A stretch of DNA of 64,000 bases from positions 124,001-188,000 of the forward strand of contig NZ_ANBA01000015.1 of the NCBI RefSeq assembly GCF_000341085.1, written 5' to 3'. The position numbers and the translations under genes were made by a program. Below, piece by piece: positions 50,538 through 58,537 of the stretch. This DNA is from Nocardiopsis ganjiahuensis DSM 45031 (GTDB taxonomy: Bacteria; Actinomycetota; Actinomycetes; Streptosporangiales; Streptosporangiaceae). The notes beneath the pieces are model-generated. The model was not told the origin of the DNA and ran no database searches. It was given only the letters and a program-made list of their open reading frames with translations. Position 1 is the first letter of the stretch, and every line of letters begins with the position of its first letter.

Positions 50538-51908
50538 ATGTCCCCCCATCCCTCTCCCCCGATCCCGCCGTCCGCGGGCTCCGGTCCGCCGACCGGAGCC
50601 GTGTCCCCGCCCACCCGGCGCCAGATGCTCCTCGGAGCCGGAGCCCTCGCCCTCGGCGCCTCGGCCCTGGGCTGTGCTCCCGGCTCCGCCGCCGACACCT
50701 CCGAGGTGCGCTTCTGGAGCCTGTTCCAGGGCGGCGACGGCGCCCGCCTGGAGACCATGCTCGACGCGGTGCGTGATCAGGCGCCGCACCTGCGCGTCAC
50801 CCCGAGCACCCTCGCCTGGGGGCCGCCGTACTACACCAAGCTGGCCATGGCCTCCGTGGGCGGGCGCGCCCCCGAGACCGCGGTCATGCACATGTCCCGC
50901 CTTCCGGGGTACGCCCCCGGCGGGCTGCTCGACCCCTTCGACCTGGATCTGCTGGCCGAGTTCGGGGTCACCGCCGAGGACTTCGTGCCCGATCTCTGGG
51001 AGCGCGGCATCCACGACGGTTCCACCTACGCGATCCCCCTGGACACCCACCCGGTCGTCCTCTTCTACGACACCGGGATGGCCGACCGGGCCGGACTGCT
51101 CGACACCGACGGCAAACTGCGCGCCCTCGACTCCCCCGAGGAGTTCCTGGAGGCCTCACGCGCGATCGCCGAGGTCTCCGGGGGCAGCGGCATCACCTAC
51201 GGGCACGTCAACGACGACTCCCAGGGGTGGCGGATCTTCTGGAAGCTGTACAACCAGACCGGCGCGGAGCTGAAGCTGCCCCAGGGCGGACCCGCGGAGC
51301 TCGACAGGGACGAGGCGCTGCGGGTGTTCTCCTTCCTCGCCGAGCTCATGGACGGGCAGACCTCGGAGAACGACCTGACCTACCAGAGCGCGCTGGCCGG
51401 CTTCAGCTCCGGCCGGGCGGGGATGCTCGTCTGCGGTGAGTGGGAGCTGCCCTACCTGCTGGACAACGTCGAGAACCTGGGCGCGGCGCCGTTCCCCACG
51501 GTCTTCGAGTACCCCGGCAGCTACGCCGACTCGCACGCCTTCGTCCTGCCCCGACAGAACGATCCCGACCCGGAGCGGGTGCGCGCCGCCCACGAGTTCG
51601 TGGCGCTCATGGTGCGGAACAGCCTGACCTGGGGCGAAGCCGGTCACATCCCCGCGTACTCGCCGGTCATGGAGTCCGCGGAGTACCAGGCCCTGACCCC
51701 GCAGTCCGACTACGCGTCGGCGGGCGAGACGCCGGTCCTGGACCCCGAGGTGTGGTTCGCGGGGGCGGGTTCGCAGTTCCACTCCAGTGTGAGCGAGTCT
51801 CTGCGTACGGCGGTCAGCGGCGAGGGCCCGGAGGCGGCGGTGGAGCAGCTGGCCCGCTCCCTCGACTCCTGGGCGGCCCGGATCAACCCGTCGGAGGGGG
51901 TCTCCTGA
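50538..51908 (+). CDS. carbohydrate-binding lipoprotein (probable Tat export)
   Basis: This 456-aa family-1 binding protein starts at ATG 50538 with AAGGAGG upstream. A twin arginine (R27-R28 in TRRQMLL) and the lipobox ASALGC (C46) suggest export by Tat and lipidation. SEVRFWSLFQGGDGARLETMLDAV and WGPPYYTKLAMASVGGRAPETAVMH are typical. It delivers the sugar used by the GH2 enzyme. Its stop overlaps the permease start (TGATG). Confidence 0.92.
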   Translation: MSPHPSPPIPPSAGSGPPTGAVSPPTRRQMLLGAGALALGASALGCAPGSAADTSEVRFWSLFQGGDGARLETMLDAVRDQAPHLRVTPSTLAWGPPYYTKLAMASVGGRAPETAVMHMSRLPGYAPGGLLDPFDLDLLAEFGVTAEDFVPDLWERGIHDGSTYAIPLDTHPVVLFYDTGMADRAGLLDTDGKLRALDSPEEFLEASRAIAEVSGGSGITYGHVNDDSQGWRIFWKLYNQTGAELKLPQGGPAELDRDEALRVFSFLAELMDGQTSENDLTYQSALAGFSSGRAGMLVCGEWELPYLLDNVENLGAAPFPTVFEYPGSYADSHAFVLPRQNDPDPERVRAAHEFVALMVRNSLTWGEAGHIPAYSPVMESAEYQALTPQSDYASAGETPVLDPEVWFAGAGSQFHSSVSESLRTAVSGEGPEAAVEQLARSLDSWAARINPSEGVS

Positions 51909-52864
51909 TGAGCGCACCCACCGACACCACCCCTGCCACCCCCGGTACCCGCGCGGACAGCCGTGCGCCACAGCCCCGGCCGGGTCCCGCGCTGCGCCTG
52001 TGGCGGCGCGTCCCGGACTCTCCGCTGAGCTTCCTGCTCCCGTTCCTGCTGGTGTACGCGCTCTTCCTGTTCTGGCCCCTGCTCAGCGGCCTGTGGATGA
52101 GCTTCACCGACACCGCGCTCAACGGCGCGGGCGGCACCTTCGTCGGGCCGGACAACTACACCGAGGCACTCGGTGACCCGCTGGTGTGGAAGACCCTGGG
52201 CAACACCGTCCTGTTCACCGTCGTCACCACCGTCCCCCTGGTCGTGGTCGCGCTGGCCATGGCGGTCCTGGTGCACACCGGCATGCCCGGCCAGTGGCTG
52301 TGGCGGCTCTCGTTCTTCATGCCGTTCCTGCTGCCGGTCGCCACCGTGGCACTGGTGTGGCAGTTCCTGTACGTCGACGACTTCGGCCTGTTCAACCAGG
52401 TCCTCCGGGCCTTCGGGATGGAAGGGCTGGGCTGGCTGAACGACGACGGTGTGGCCCTGTGGTCGGTGGCGCTCACCACGGTGTGGTGGACCGTCGGCTT
52501 CAACTTCCTGCTGTACCTGGCCGCCCTCCAGTCGATCCCCGACCACCTGTACGAGGCCGCGGCGCTGGACGGCGCGGGTGCCTGGGCCCGGCTGTGGTAC
52601 GTGACCGTCCCCCAGCTGCGCGGGATCACCGTGGTCGTGGTGCTGCTCCAGGTGCTGGCCTCGATGAAGGTCTTCGACCAGATCTACCTGATGACCGGGG
52701 GCGGTCCGGGGGACTCGTCCCGCTCACTGCTGCTCTACATCTACGACGTGGGTTTCACCGGCTACCGGTTCGGGTTCGGCGCGGCCGTCTCCTACCTCTT
52801 CCTGGCGATCGTCCTCGTCGTCGCCGCCGTCCAGCTGTGGATCACGACGCGGAGAAAGGCCTGA
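51908..52864 (+). CDS. carbohydrate ABC transporter permease (MalF-type)
   Basis: This 318-aa permease has six hydrophobic segments beginning LSFLLPFLLVYALFLFWPLL. The EAA loop is DHLYEAAALDGAGAWARLWY. It is coupled to the binding-protein gene upstream, and the next permease begins one base after its stop. No ATPase gene is present in the operon. Confidence 0.93.
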   Translation: MSAPTDTTPATPGTRADSRAPQPRPGPALRLWRRVPDSPLSFLLPFLLVYALFLFWPLLSGLWMSFTDTALNGAGGTFVGPDNYTEALGDPLVWKTLGNTVLFTVVTTVPLVVVALAMAVLVHTGMPGQWLWRLSFFMPFLLPVATVALVWQFLYVDDFGLFNQVLRAFGMEGLGWLNDDGVALWSVALTTVWWTVGFNFLLYLAALQSIPDHLYEAAALDGAGAWARLWYVTVPQLRGITVVVVLLQVLASMKVFDQIYLMTGGGPGDSSRSLLLYIYDVGFTGYRFGFGAAVSYLFLAIVLVVAAVQLWITTRRKA

Positions 52865-52865
52865 C

Positions 52866-53813
52866 ATGAGCACGGACACCCTCACCATCCGGCCGGACCG
52901 GCCGGGTCGGACAGGCCGGTCGGCCAGATCGGCCCGAAGAGCCGAACTCGCCCGTGAGCACGCCCGGCGGCGCGACCTGGTCCTGGGCGGCGGACGCGGA
53001 CCGCGGATCGCCGCCCTCACGGCACTGGTCGTCCTCACCGTGCTGTGGCTGACGCCCATGCTGTGGGGCCTGGCCACCTCGTTCAAGGCGGAGTCGGACG
53101 CGATCTCGCTGCCGCTGACCCTGTTCCCCGAGTCGGGGTTCACGCTGGAGCAGTACAGCAGCCTCTTCGCCGCGAGCAACGTGCAGATGTGGATGTTCAA
53201 CAGCCTGCTCATCGCGGCGCTGGTCACGGTGTTCACCCTCGCGGTGGCGGCGCCGGCGGCCTTCGCGATGTCCCGGATGGCCTTCCGCGGCCGCGCGGCG
53301 CTGATGATCGTCACGGTCGCGGCGATCGTGGTCCCGCCCCAGCTGCTCATCGTCCCGCTGTTCCAGCAGATGGTGTCGCTCAACCTGGTCGACACCTACC
53401 CCGCGGTGATCCTGCCGCAGCTGGTCGCGCCGATCATCGTCTTCATCCTCAAGCGCTTCTTCGACGCCGTGCCCAAGGAGCTGGACGAGGCGGCGCGGAT
53501 GGACGGGGCCTCGTACTGGAAGCTGTTCACCTCGGTCATCCTGCCGCTGTCCCGGCCGATCCTCGCCGCGGCCGCGATCTTCGTGTTCATCTCCGCCTGG
53601 AACAACTACCTGTGGCCGTTCATCGTCACCACGGACCCGGCCCTGATGACGCTGCCCGTGGGCATCCCGAACATCCTGGACTCCTACGGGACGTTCTACG
53701 CCTCGCAGCTGGCGGCGTCGATGATCGCGGCGGCGCCGATGATCATCGTGTTCATGCTGTTCCAGCGGCAGATCGTGAGCAGTGTGGCCACGACCGGGAT
53801 CACCGGCCAGTAG
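52866..53813 (+). CDS. carbohydrate ABC transporter permease (MalG-type)
   Basis: This 315-aa permease has a basic cytoplasmic leader of about 45 residues, then six membrane segments. The EAA loop reads VPKELDEAARMDGASYWKLFTSVILPLS. The end (QRQIVSSVATTGITGQ) is typical of MalG-like subunits. It is the last gene of the operon and is followed by a strong terminator. Confidence 0.93.
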   Translation: MSTDTLTIRPDRPGRTGRSARSARRAELAREHARRRDLVLGGGRGPRIAALTALVVLTVLWLTPMLWGLATSFKAESDAISLPLTLFPESGFTLEQYSSLFAASNVQMWMFNSLLIAALVTVFTLAVAAPAAFAMSRMAFRGRAALMIVTVAAIVVPPQLLIVPLFQQMVSLNLVDTYPAVILPQLVAPIIVFILKRFFDAVPKELDEAARMDGASYWKLFTSVILPLSRPILAAAAIFVFISAWNNYLWPFIVTTDPALMTLPVGIPNILDSYGTFYASQLAASMIAAAPMIIVFMLFQRQIVSSVATTGITGQ

Positions 53814-53836
53814 GAGTGTCCGCGGGAGCGCCCCGC

Positions 53837-53879
53837 CCGGTGGCCGGCCGCCTTCGCTGAGAAGGCGGCCGGCCACCGG
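53837..53879 (+). terminator. perfect 19-bp terminator of the glycosidase operon
   Basis: Arms at 53837-53855 and 53861-53879 are fully complementary around the loop GCTGA. It begins 23 bases past the last stop codon. Confidence 0.85.
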
Positions 53880-53954
53880 TCACAGGGTGAGGAAGAGGAC
53901 CGCGGCGACGGTCAGGATCGAGGCGGCGGCCGTGGTCCGTGTACTGCTCAGCAC
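53880..53954 (-). CDS. possible 24-residue membrane peptide
   Basis: From GTG 53954 on the minus strand a short frame reads 24 residues: a Ser/Thr/Arg head (LSSTRTTAAAS) and a hydrophobic tail (ILTVAAVLFLTL) long enough to insert in a membrane. GGGAG lies just upstream, though very close. It follows a winged-helix gene after 15 bases and ends at the terminator edge. It may be chance. Confidence 0.3.
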   Translation of the reverse strand: MLSSTRTTAAASILTVAAVLFLTL

Positions 53955-53969
53955 CGCTCCCCCGGGCCC

Positions 53970-54515
53970 TCAGCCCCGCGCGGCGGTGAGGACCACCAGG
54001 AGCGGGACCACCCGTTCCGCCGGGATGACGTAGTGGCCGCGCTTGCGGGTGACGAGCCAGCCCGCCGCGACCAACAGGTTGATGTGGTGGTAGATCTGAC
54101 CGCTGGTGCCGAACTCCTCACGTTCCTTCAGTTCGGCGACGGTGCCGACCCCGGACCAGACCGCGTGGAGGAGGCTGAGCCGGACGGGGTGGCCGAGCGC
54201 GTCGAGGTTCCCCGCCATCGCGGACCAGTCGAGGTTCTCGATCTCGTCGACGGACTTCCCGTACTGCCACTGGACCGGCTCCGGGCTGCCCTGGACCCGA
54301 ACGACGCCCGCGAAGACCACGGCCCCGTCTTCGGGGACGCGGCCCTTGAGCGCTTCCAGGGCGAAGAACTGCTCGGTGTAGGCCGTCTCGGCGGAGTCGG
54401 CTGGGTCGGCGGCCCGGGCCCGCTGCTCCAGTTCGGCGACCCGGATCTCCAGGGCGGCGAGGCGCTGCTCCGCGGTCGGTTCTGAGGTTGGTTCTGGCAC
54501 GGGACCACGGTACAC
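53970..54515 (-). CDS. ArsR-like winged-helix regulator
   Basis: This is a 181-aa protein. An N-terminal helical stretch (AEQRLAALEIRVAELEQRARA) is likely a short coiled coil. The C-terminal winged helix has MAGNLDALGHPVRLSLLHAVWSGVGTVAELKE and TSGQIYHHINLLVAAGWLV, the ArsR/HTH_20 pattern. No metal cysteines are present. GTG at 54515 has a poor ribosome site; GTG at 54500 is an alternative. A perfect palindrome (54526-54537) lies just upstream, suggesting autoregulation. Confidence 0.8.
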   Translation of the reverse strand: MYRGPVPEPTSEPTAEQRLAALEIRVAELEQRARAADPADSAETAYTEQFFALEALKGRVPEDGAVVFAGVVRVQGSPEPVQWQYGKSVDEIENLDWSAMAGNLDALGHPVRLSLLHAVWSGVGTVAELKEREEFGTSGQIYHHINLLVAAGWLVTRKRGHYVIPAERVVPLLVVLTAARG

Positions 54516-54525
54516 GATTCTACGT

Positions 54526-54537
54526 TTTTACGTAAAA
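54526..54537. promoter_or_regulatory. perfect palindrome upstream of the winged-helix gene
   Basis: TTTTACGTAAAA lies 11 bases before the start at 54515. It is AT-rich in a very GC-rich setting and sits between the winged-helix gene and the end of the upstream XRE gene. Confidence 0.6.
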
Positions 54538-54541
54538 GCGT

Positions 54542-55375
54542 TTATGCGGGATCGAGGTTCTGCACGCCCACGACCCGGAGCAGTTGGAGAGCGTCGTGGG
54601 AGGGGGTGCCGGGTGCGGCTGTGTAGAACAGGAGCCGTTGGTCGGCGCAGGAGACCATCAGGGCCTGGGAGTCGAGTTCCAGCGGGCCGACGACCGGGTG
54701 GAGCATCCTGTGGACACTGCTTCGCTGAACCTTGATCTCGCGGTCGGACCACAGGTGCGCGAACCGCTCGCTCTGCTCGGCCAGCTCCGCGACCAGTGCG
54801 GGCAGACCGGGGTCGTCGGTGTGGCGCCCAGCGGCGGCCCGCAGGTCAGCCACCATCTCGCGGACGATCCGGTCGGCGTCGCCGGGGTCCGTCACCGAGG
54901 CGCCGTCGCTCAGGTGCCACCGCAGGAGATTGCGTTCGCGGGCAGGGAGCGCCGAGAAGTCCGTGAACAGGGCGGCCGCCATCGCGTTCCAGGCGAGGAC
55001 GTCGAACTTCGCGTCGAGCACCACCGCGGGAGTATCCCCGAGCCGGTCCAGCAGGTGGAGCACCCCGGCCGGGACGTCGCGTGACAAACCGGGCGGGGTC
55101 GGGGCCTCCCCCGCCAGGTGCAGCAGGTGGGTGTGTTCGTCATCGGTCAGCCGCAGCGCCCGGGCCAGCGCGCCGAGCACCTGCCGCGAGGGACGCGGCC
55201 CGCGCGCCTGCTCGAGCCGGATGTAGTAGTCCACGGACATGCCGGCCAGCCAGGCGACCTCCTCCCGGCGCAGCCCGGGGGTCCGGCGCCTGCGCCCGGC
55301 CTCCAGTCCCACGTCGGCGGGCTGCACCCGACCGCGCCGGTCCCGCAGGAACCCCGCCAGCTCGCTTCGATCCAT
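54542..55375 (-). CDS. XRE-family regulator with MmyB-like ligand domain
   Basis: This is a 277-aa protein. The N-terminal XRE helix-turn-helix has TPGLRREEVAWLAGMSVDYYIRLEQARGPRPS. The remainder (VVLDAKFDVLAWNAMAAALFTDFSALPARERNLLRW) is the MmyB-like PAS-type ligand-binding domain, common in actinomycetes beside SDR enzymes. ATG at 55375 starts MDRSELAGFLRDRR, a canonical N-terminus. It is divergent from the SDR gene at 55549, the probable target. Confidence 0.93.
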   Translation of the reverse strand: MDRSELAGFLRDRRGRVQPADVGLEAGRRRRTPGLRREEVAWLAGMSVDYYIRLEQARGPRPSRQVLGALARALRLTDDEHTHLLHLAGEAPTPPGLSRDVPAGVLHLLDRLGDTPAVVLDAKFDVLAWNAMAAALFTDFSALPARERNLLRWHLSDGASVTDPGDADRIVREMVADLRAAAGRHTDDPGLPALVAELAEQSERFAHLWSDREIKVQRSSVHRMLHPVVGPLELDSQALMVSCADQRLLFYTAAPGTPSHDALQLLRVVGVQNLDPA

Positions 55376-55548
55376 CCCACCAGGATGCCCGACGGGCGGG
55401 GACCGCGCGGACGCGAGCCTGGTACCGCCGATCCCAGCCTCGGCGGGTCTCTCCCCCCTGCCCGCCGCACCGCCCACACTCCGAAGCGGGAGCTGACCCG
55501 GCCCCCGGCGGCGCACGCCGCCGCACCGAGATCGGAAGGACCACCACG

Positions 55549-56286
55549 ATGTCCAGGACCAGTGTCGTCACCGGAGCCAACCGCGGACTCGGGTTCGCCA
55601 CCGCCCGAGCGCTGGCGGAGGCCGGAGACACCGTCGTCATCGCCGCACGCGACGAGGCGGCCGCCCGGACCGCGGCCGAGAAACTCAACGCCGAGGGCCA
55701 CTCCGCCCGGTTCGTACGGCTCGACGTGGACTCGCCCGCCAGCGCCCGGGCCGCGGCCGAGCAGGTCGGGCAGTGGGGCGACCACATCGACGTTCTGGTG
55801 AACAACGCCGGGATCCTGCCCGAGGCCACCGACGCCGAACAGCGCGAGTTCGCCGGTGTCGAACTGTTCGAGGCGACCTTCCGCACCAACGTGTTCGGGC
55901 CCGTGGCGGTCATCGAGGCGTTCCTGCCGCTGCTGCGCGCTTCCGGGGCCGGGAGGGTCGTGAACGTCTCCTCGAGGATGGGCTCCCTGACCGACCACGG
56001 CGACCCCGAATCGCCGTACCACGGGACGGCCGTGCCCGCCTACCGGAGCTCGAAGGCCGCTCTGAACAGCATCACCGTCAGCCTGGCCAATCAGCTCGCC
56101 GGGACGCCCGTCAAGGTGACCTCCGTCTGCCCCGGTTTCGTACAGACCGAGCTCACCCCGGGCAACAAGGGCCAGGCGCCGCTCACTCCCGAGCAGGCGG
56201 TCGCGCCGATCCTGGCCGCGGCGTCGCTGCCGGCGCACGCCCCGTCCGGGACGTTCATCGATCGTGAGGGACCGGTGGCCTGGTAG
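55549..56286 (+). CDS. short-chain dehydrogenase/reductase (SDR)
   Basis: This 245-aa SDR has TGANRGLGFATARALAEAG as the cofactor loop, NNAGI, NVSSRMGSL and the catalytic YRSSK. The last part (SVCPGFVQTELTPGNKGQAPLTPEQAV) matches carbonyl-reductase-like SDRs. ATG at 55549 has GGAAGGA eight bases upstream. The divergent XRE/MmyB-like regulator very probably controls it, an arrangement seen repeatedly in actinomycetes. Confidence 0.92.
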   Translation: MSRTSVVTGANRGLGFATARALAEAGDTVVIAARDEAAARTAAEKLNAEGHSARFVRLDVDSPASARAAAEQVGQWGDHIDVLVNNAGILPEATDAEQREFAGVELFEATFRTNVFGPVAVIEAFLPLLRASGAGRVVNVSSRMGSLTDHGDPESPYHGTAVPAYRSSKAALNSITVSLANQLAGTPVKVTSVCPGFVQTELTPGNKGQAPLTPEQAVAPILAAASLPAHAPSGTFIDREGPVAW

Positions 56287-56514
56287 CTCCGAGAACCGGA
56301 AGGCGTGCGGTTCCGAGGGTCCGGAGAGCCGATAGTCCCGAGAATCAGTGCTCACGCACGAGCTTTGCCCGATCCGGAAGAACCGATTCCGTCACCGTTA
56401 CACCATTTGTCCGATGATGAGGATGCGGCCTTCGGCCCCAATGCTCGTGTAAACCCGAGGGGTCGCCCCCCGTCGGACCCCAGAGTCCACCGGGCGACCG
56501 GTAAAGGAGCACCC

Positions 56515-57045
56515 ATGCGGACACAGGCCAACGGTTGGCAGTACTTCGTCTCGACGTTGCTCATCGTCACCGGCGCGATCAACATCATCCAGGGCGTCGC
56601 GGCGATGTTCACCCCCGAATACTTCGTTGCCACCGGCTCCCAGATGCTCGTCCTGGACTACGGGGGCTGGGGCGTCCTGCTGGGGCTGTGGGGTGCGGTC
56701 CTGGTCATCGCCGGTCTGTCGGTCCTGTCCGGCAGCACCTGGGCCCGGGTCTTCGCCGTCGTCCTGGCCTCCCTGAACGCCATCGCCCAGCTGGCCTTCC
56801 TCATCGCCATGCCGCTGTGGTCGGTGGTGGTCATCGCCATCGACATCCTGGTCATCTACGGCCTCACCGCGGGTTGGCCCGCCGCGATCCGCGGTGAGAG
56901 CGAGGACTCCGCCGAGGGCAGCTACCGCGCCGGATACCGGGCCGCACACGAACGGCCCGCTGCCGCTCCCCGCCCCACCCGGGCCCCGGAGCAGGGGCAG
57001 GAGACCGGCCGGGGGGCCGGCCAGCACCAGCAGCCCACGAGCTGA
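56515..57045 (+). CDS. four-helix membrane protein (DUF7144-like)
   Basis: This is a 176-aa protein with four membrane helices: FVSTLLIVTGAINIIQGVAAMF, WGVLLGLWGAVLVIAGLSVL, VFAVVLASLNAIAQLAFLIAM and SVVVIAIDILVIYGLTAGW. The family is common in Streptomyces-like bacteria and of unknown function. The cytoplasmic tail is rich in Arg, Pro and Gln. ATG at 56515 has AAAGGAG six bases upstream. It is monocistronic with a clear terminator. Confidence 0.85.
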   Translation: MRTQANGWQYFVSTLLIVTGAINIIQGVAAMFTPEYFVATGSQMLVLDYGGWGVLLGLWGAVLVIAGLSVLSGSTWARVFAVVLASLNAIAQLAFLIAMPLWSVVVIAIDILVIYGLTAGWPAAIRGESEDSAEGSYRAGYRAAHERPAAAPRPTRAPEQGQETGRGAGQHQQPTS

Positions 57046-57067
57046 CCCCGCCTGCCGGGCGTCGTCG

Positions 57068-57103
57068 ACCGCCCCCGTCCCGCGGTTCCGGGACGGGGGC
57101 GGT
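57068..57103 (+). terminator. intrinsic terminator after the membrane protein
   Basis: ACCGCCCCCGTCCC (57068-57081) pairs with GGGACGGGGGCGGT (57090-57103). A T-rich TCCTTCTTG follows, rare for this genome. Confidence 0.85.
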
Positions 57104-57196
57104 TCCTTCTTGTGCCGGTCCCGGGCGTCCGGGGTGTCCGGGGTGCCTCGGGCGTCCCGCGGTTAGACTCGCGGTCCGCGAGGGGAGGGGCGAACG

Positions 57197-58537
57197 GTGC
57201 TCCGCACGAGAATCCGGTTCTGGCCGGCGATGGACGTCGGCGTCGCGCTGCTGCTGACGCTGTCAGTCACGCTGGCATCCGACCTGCCGCGGTGGGGCAC
57301 GGTCCTGCTGGTGGCCGCCCTGGCCGTGCCCCTCGCACTGAACCAGCGGTTCCCCCGCACCGCCCTGGTCGCGGCGTTCGCGATCCTCCTGTGGACCCCC
57401 TCGGCGTCGGCTCCCGCCCTCTACACGGCTCTGCGGGTCGGTCAGCGCGGGCTGCGCCCCTCACCCGCACTGATCCTGTCCGGTGCCGCCATGCTGGCCG
57501 CCGGTACGGCCCTGGTCCTTGCGGGAGCGGCGCATTTCAACGCCATCGCGCAGATACCGCTGACCATCCTCCTGCCGTTGGCGGCGGGCGCCGGATGGCG
57601 GCGGTACCGGGAGCTCCAGGAACGCGCACGCCTGGGCGCGCTGGAGGAGACCCGCCGCCGGGAACGGGCCCGCATCGCGCACGACATGCACGACTCCCTC
57701 GGACACGAACTGGGGTTGATCGCGCTGCGTGCGGGGGCACTGCAGGTCCGCACCGATCTCACCCCCGAGCAGGTGCGCTCCGCGGCCGCCGAACTCCGGC
57801 AGGGCGCGGCGACCGCCGCCGAACGGCTGCGCGAGGTGGTGACGGTCCTGCGGGAGGAGTCCGAGGTCGACGGCGGCGAGGCCGCGGACGTGGAAGTACT
57901 GGTCCGGCGGTCCGCCGAAGCGGGGATGCGGGTCACCCTGGACGCCACCGGCACGGACGCTCCGCCCCTGGTTCGGAGCACGGTCTCGCGGGTGGTCCGT
58001 GAGGCACTCACCAACGCCGCCAAACACGCTCCGGGCTCCTCGGTGACCGTTCGGGTGACCAGCTCCGAGACGGAGACCGAGGTGCTCGTGGCCAACGGTG
58101 AACCTCCCGGAGCCGGTGCGGCGGCGCCGGGTTCGGGGGTCGGTCTGGAGGCCCTGGGCGAGCGCCTGCGGTTGGTGGGCGGGCGGTTCCGGGCCGGACC
58201 GGACGAAGGGGGCGGTTTCTCCGTGGCGGCCGCGGTCCCCCACCGGTCCATTCCACCCGCCGTCCGGGCCGCCGACGGGGGCCCGGTGGAGGAGCGCCCC
58301 GGGGCCCCGACCTCCGGCGGGTCCGGGGAACCGGCTGCCGGAGAGCCCGCGGCCCCGGCTGCCGGAGGGCTCACGCCGTCGCAGGGATCCGAAGCCGCGG
58401 AGCCGCTCGCACCGCTGCCGCCGGAGCGGGTGCGGGAGGCCGAGCGGAGCCTGGTCCGCGACCTGGTGCGCACGTCGGTCACTCTGGTCGCCCTCAGCGC
58501 GGCGCTGTACTCCCTGTCGTCCCTCCTGGGCTGGTGA
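57197..58537 (+). CDS. NarL-type sensor histidine kinase with C-terminal membrane tail
   Basis: This 446-aa kinase has about four N-terminal membrane helices and a HisKA_3 box (ARIAHDMHDSLGHEL, H165 likely acceptor). The ATPase domain has VVREALTNAAKHAPG and GVGLEALGERLRLVGG, and ends near residue 350. It then continues 95 residues: a Pro/Gly/Ala-rich stretch and a last hydrophobic segment (TSVTLVALSAALYSLSSLLG) that could anchor the C-terminus in the membrane. That tail is unusual. Its response regulator is probably the frameshifted gene at 60314, separated by a gene on the other strand. Confidence 0.9.
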   Translation: MLRTRIRFWPAMDVGVALLLTLSVTLASDLPRWGTVLLVAALAVPLALNQRFPRTALVAAFAILLWTPSASAPALYTALRVGQRGLRPSPALILSGAAMLAAGTALVLAGAAHFNAIAQIPLTILLPLAAGAGWRRYRELQERARLGALEETRRRERARIAHDMHDSLGHELGLIALRAGALQVRTDLTPEQVRSAAAELRQGAATAAERLREVVTVLREESEVDGGEAADVEVLVRRSAEAGMRVTLDATGTDAPPLVRSTVSRVVREALTNAAKHAPGSSVTVRVTSSETETEVLVANGEPPGAGAAAPGSGVGLEALGERLRLVGGRFRAGPDEGGGFSVAAAVPHRSIPPAVRAADGGPVEERPGAPTSGGSGEPAAGEPAAPAAGGLTPSQGSEAAEPLAPLPPERVREAERSLVRDLVRTSVTLVALSAALYSLSSLLGW

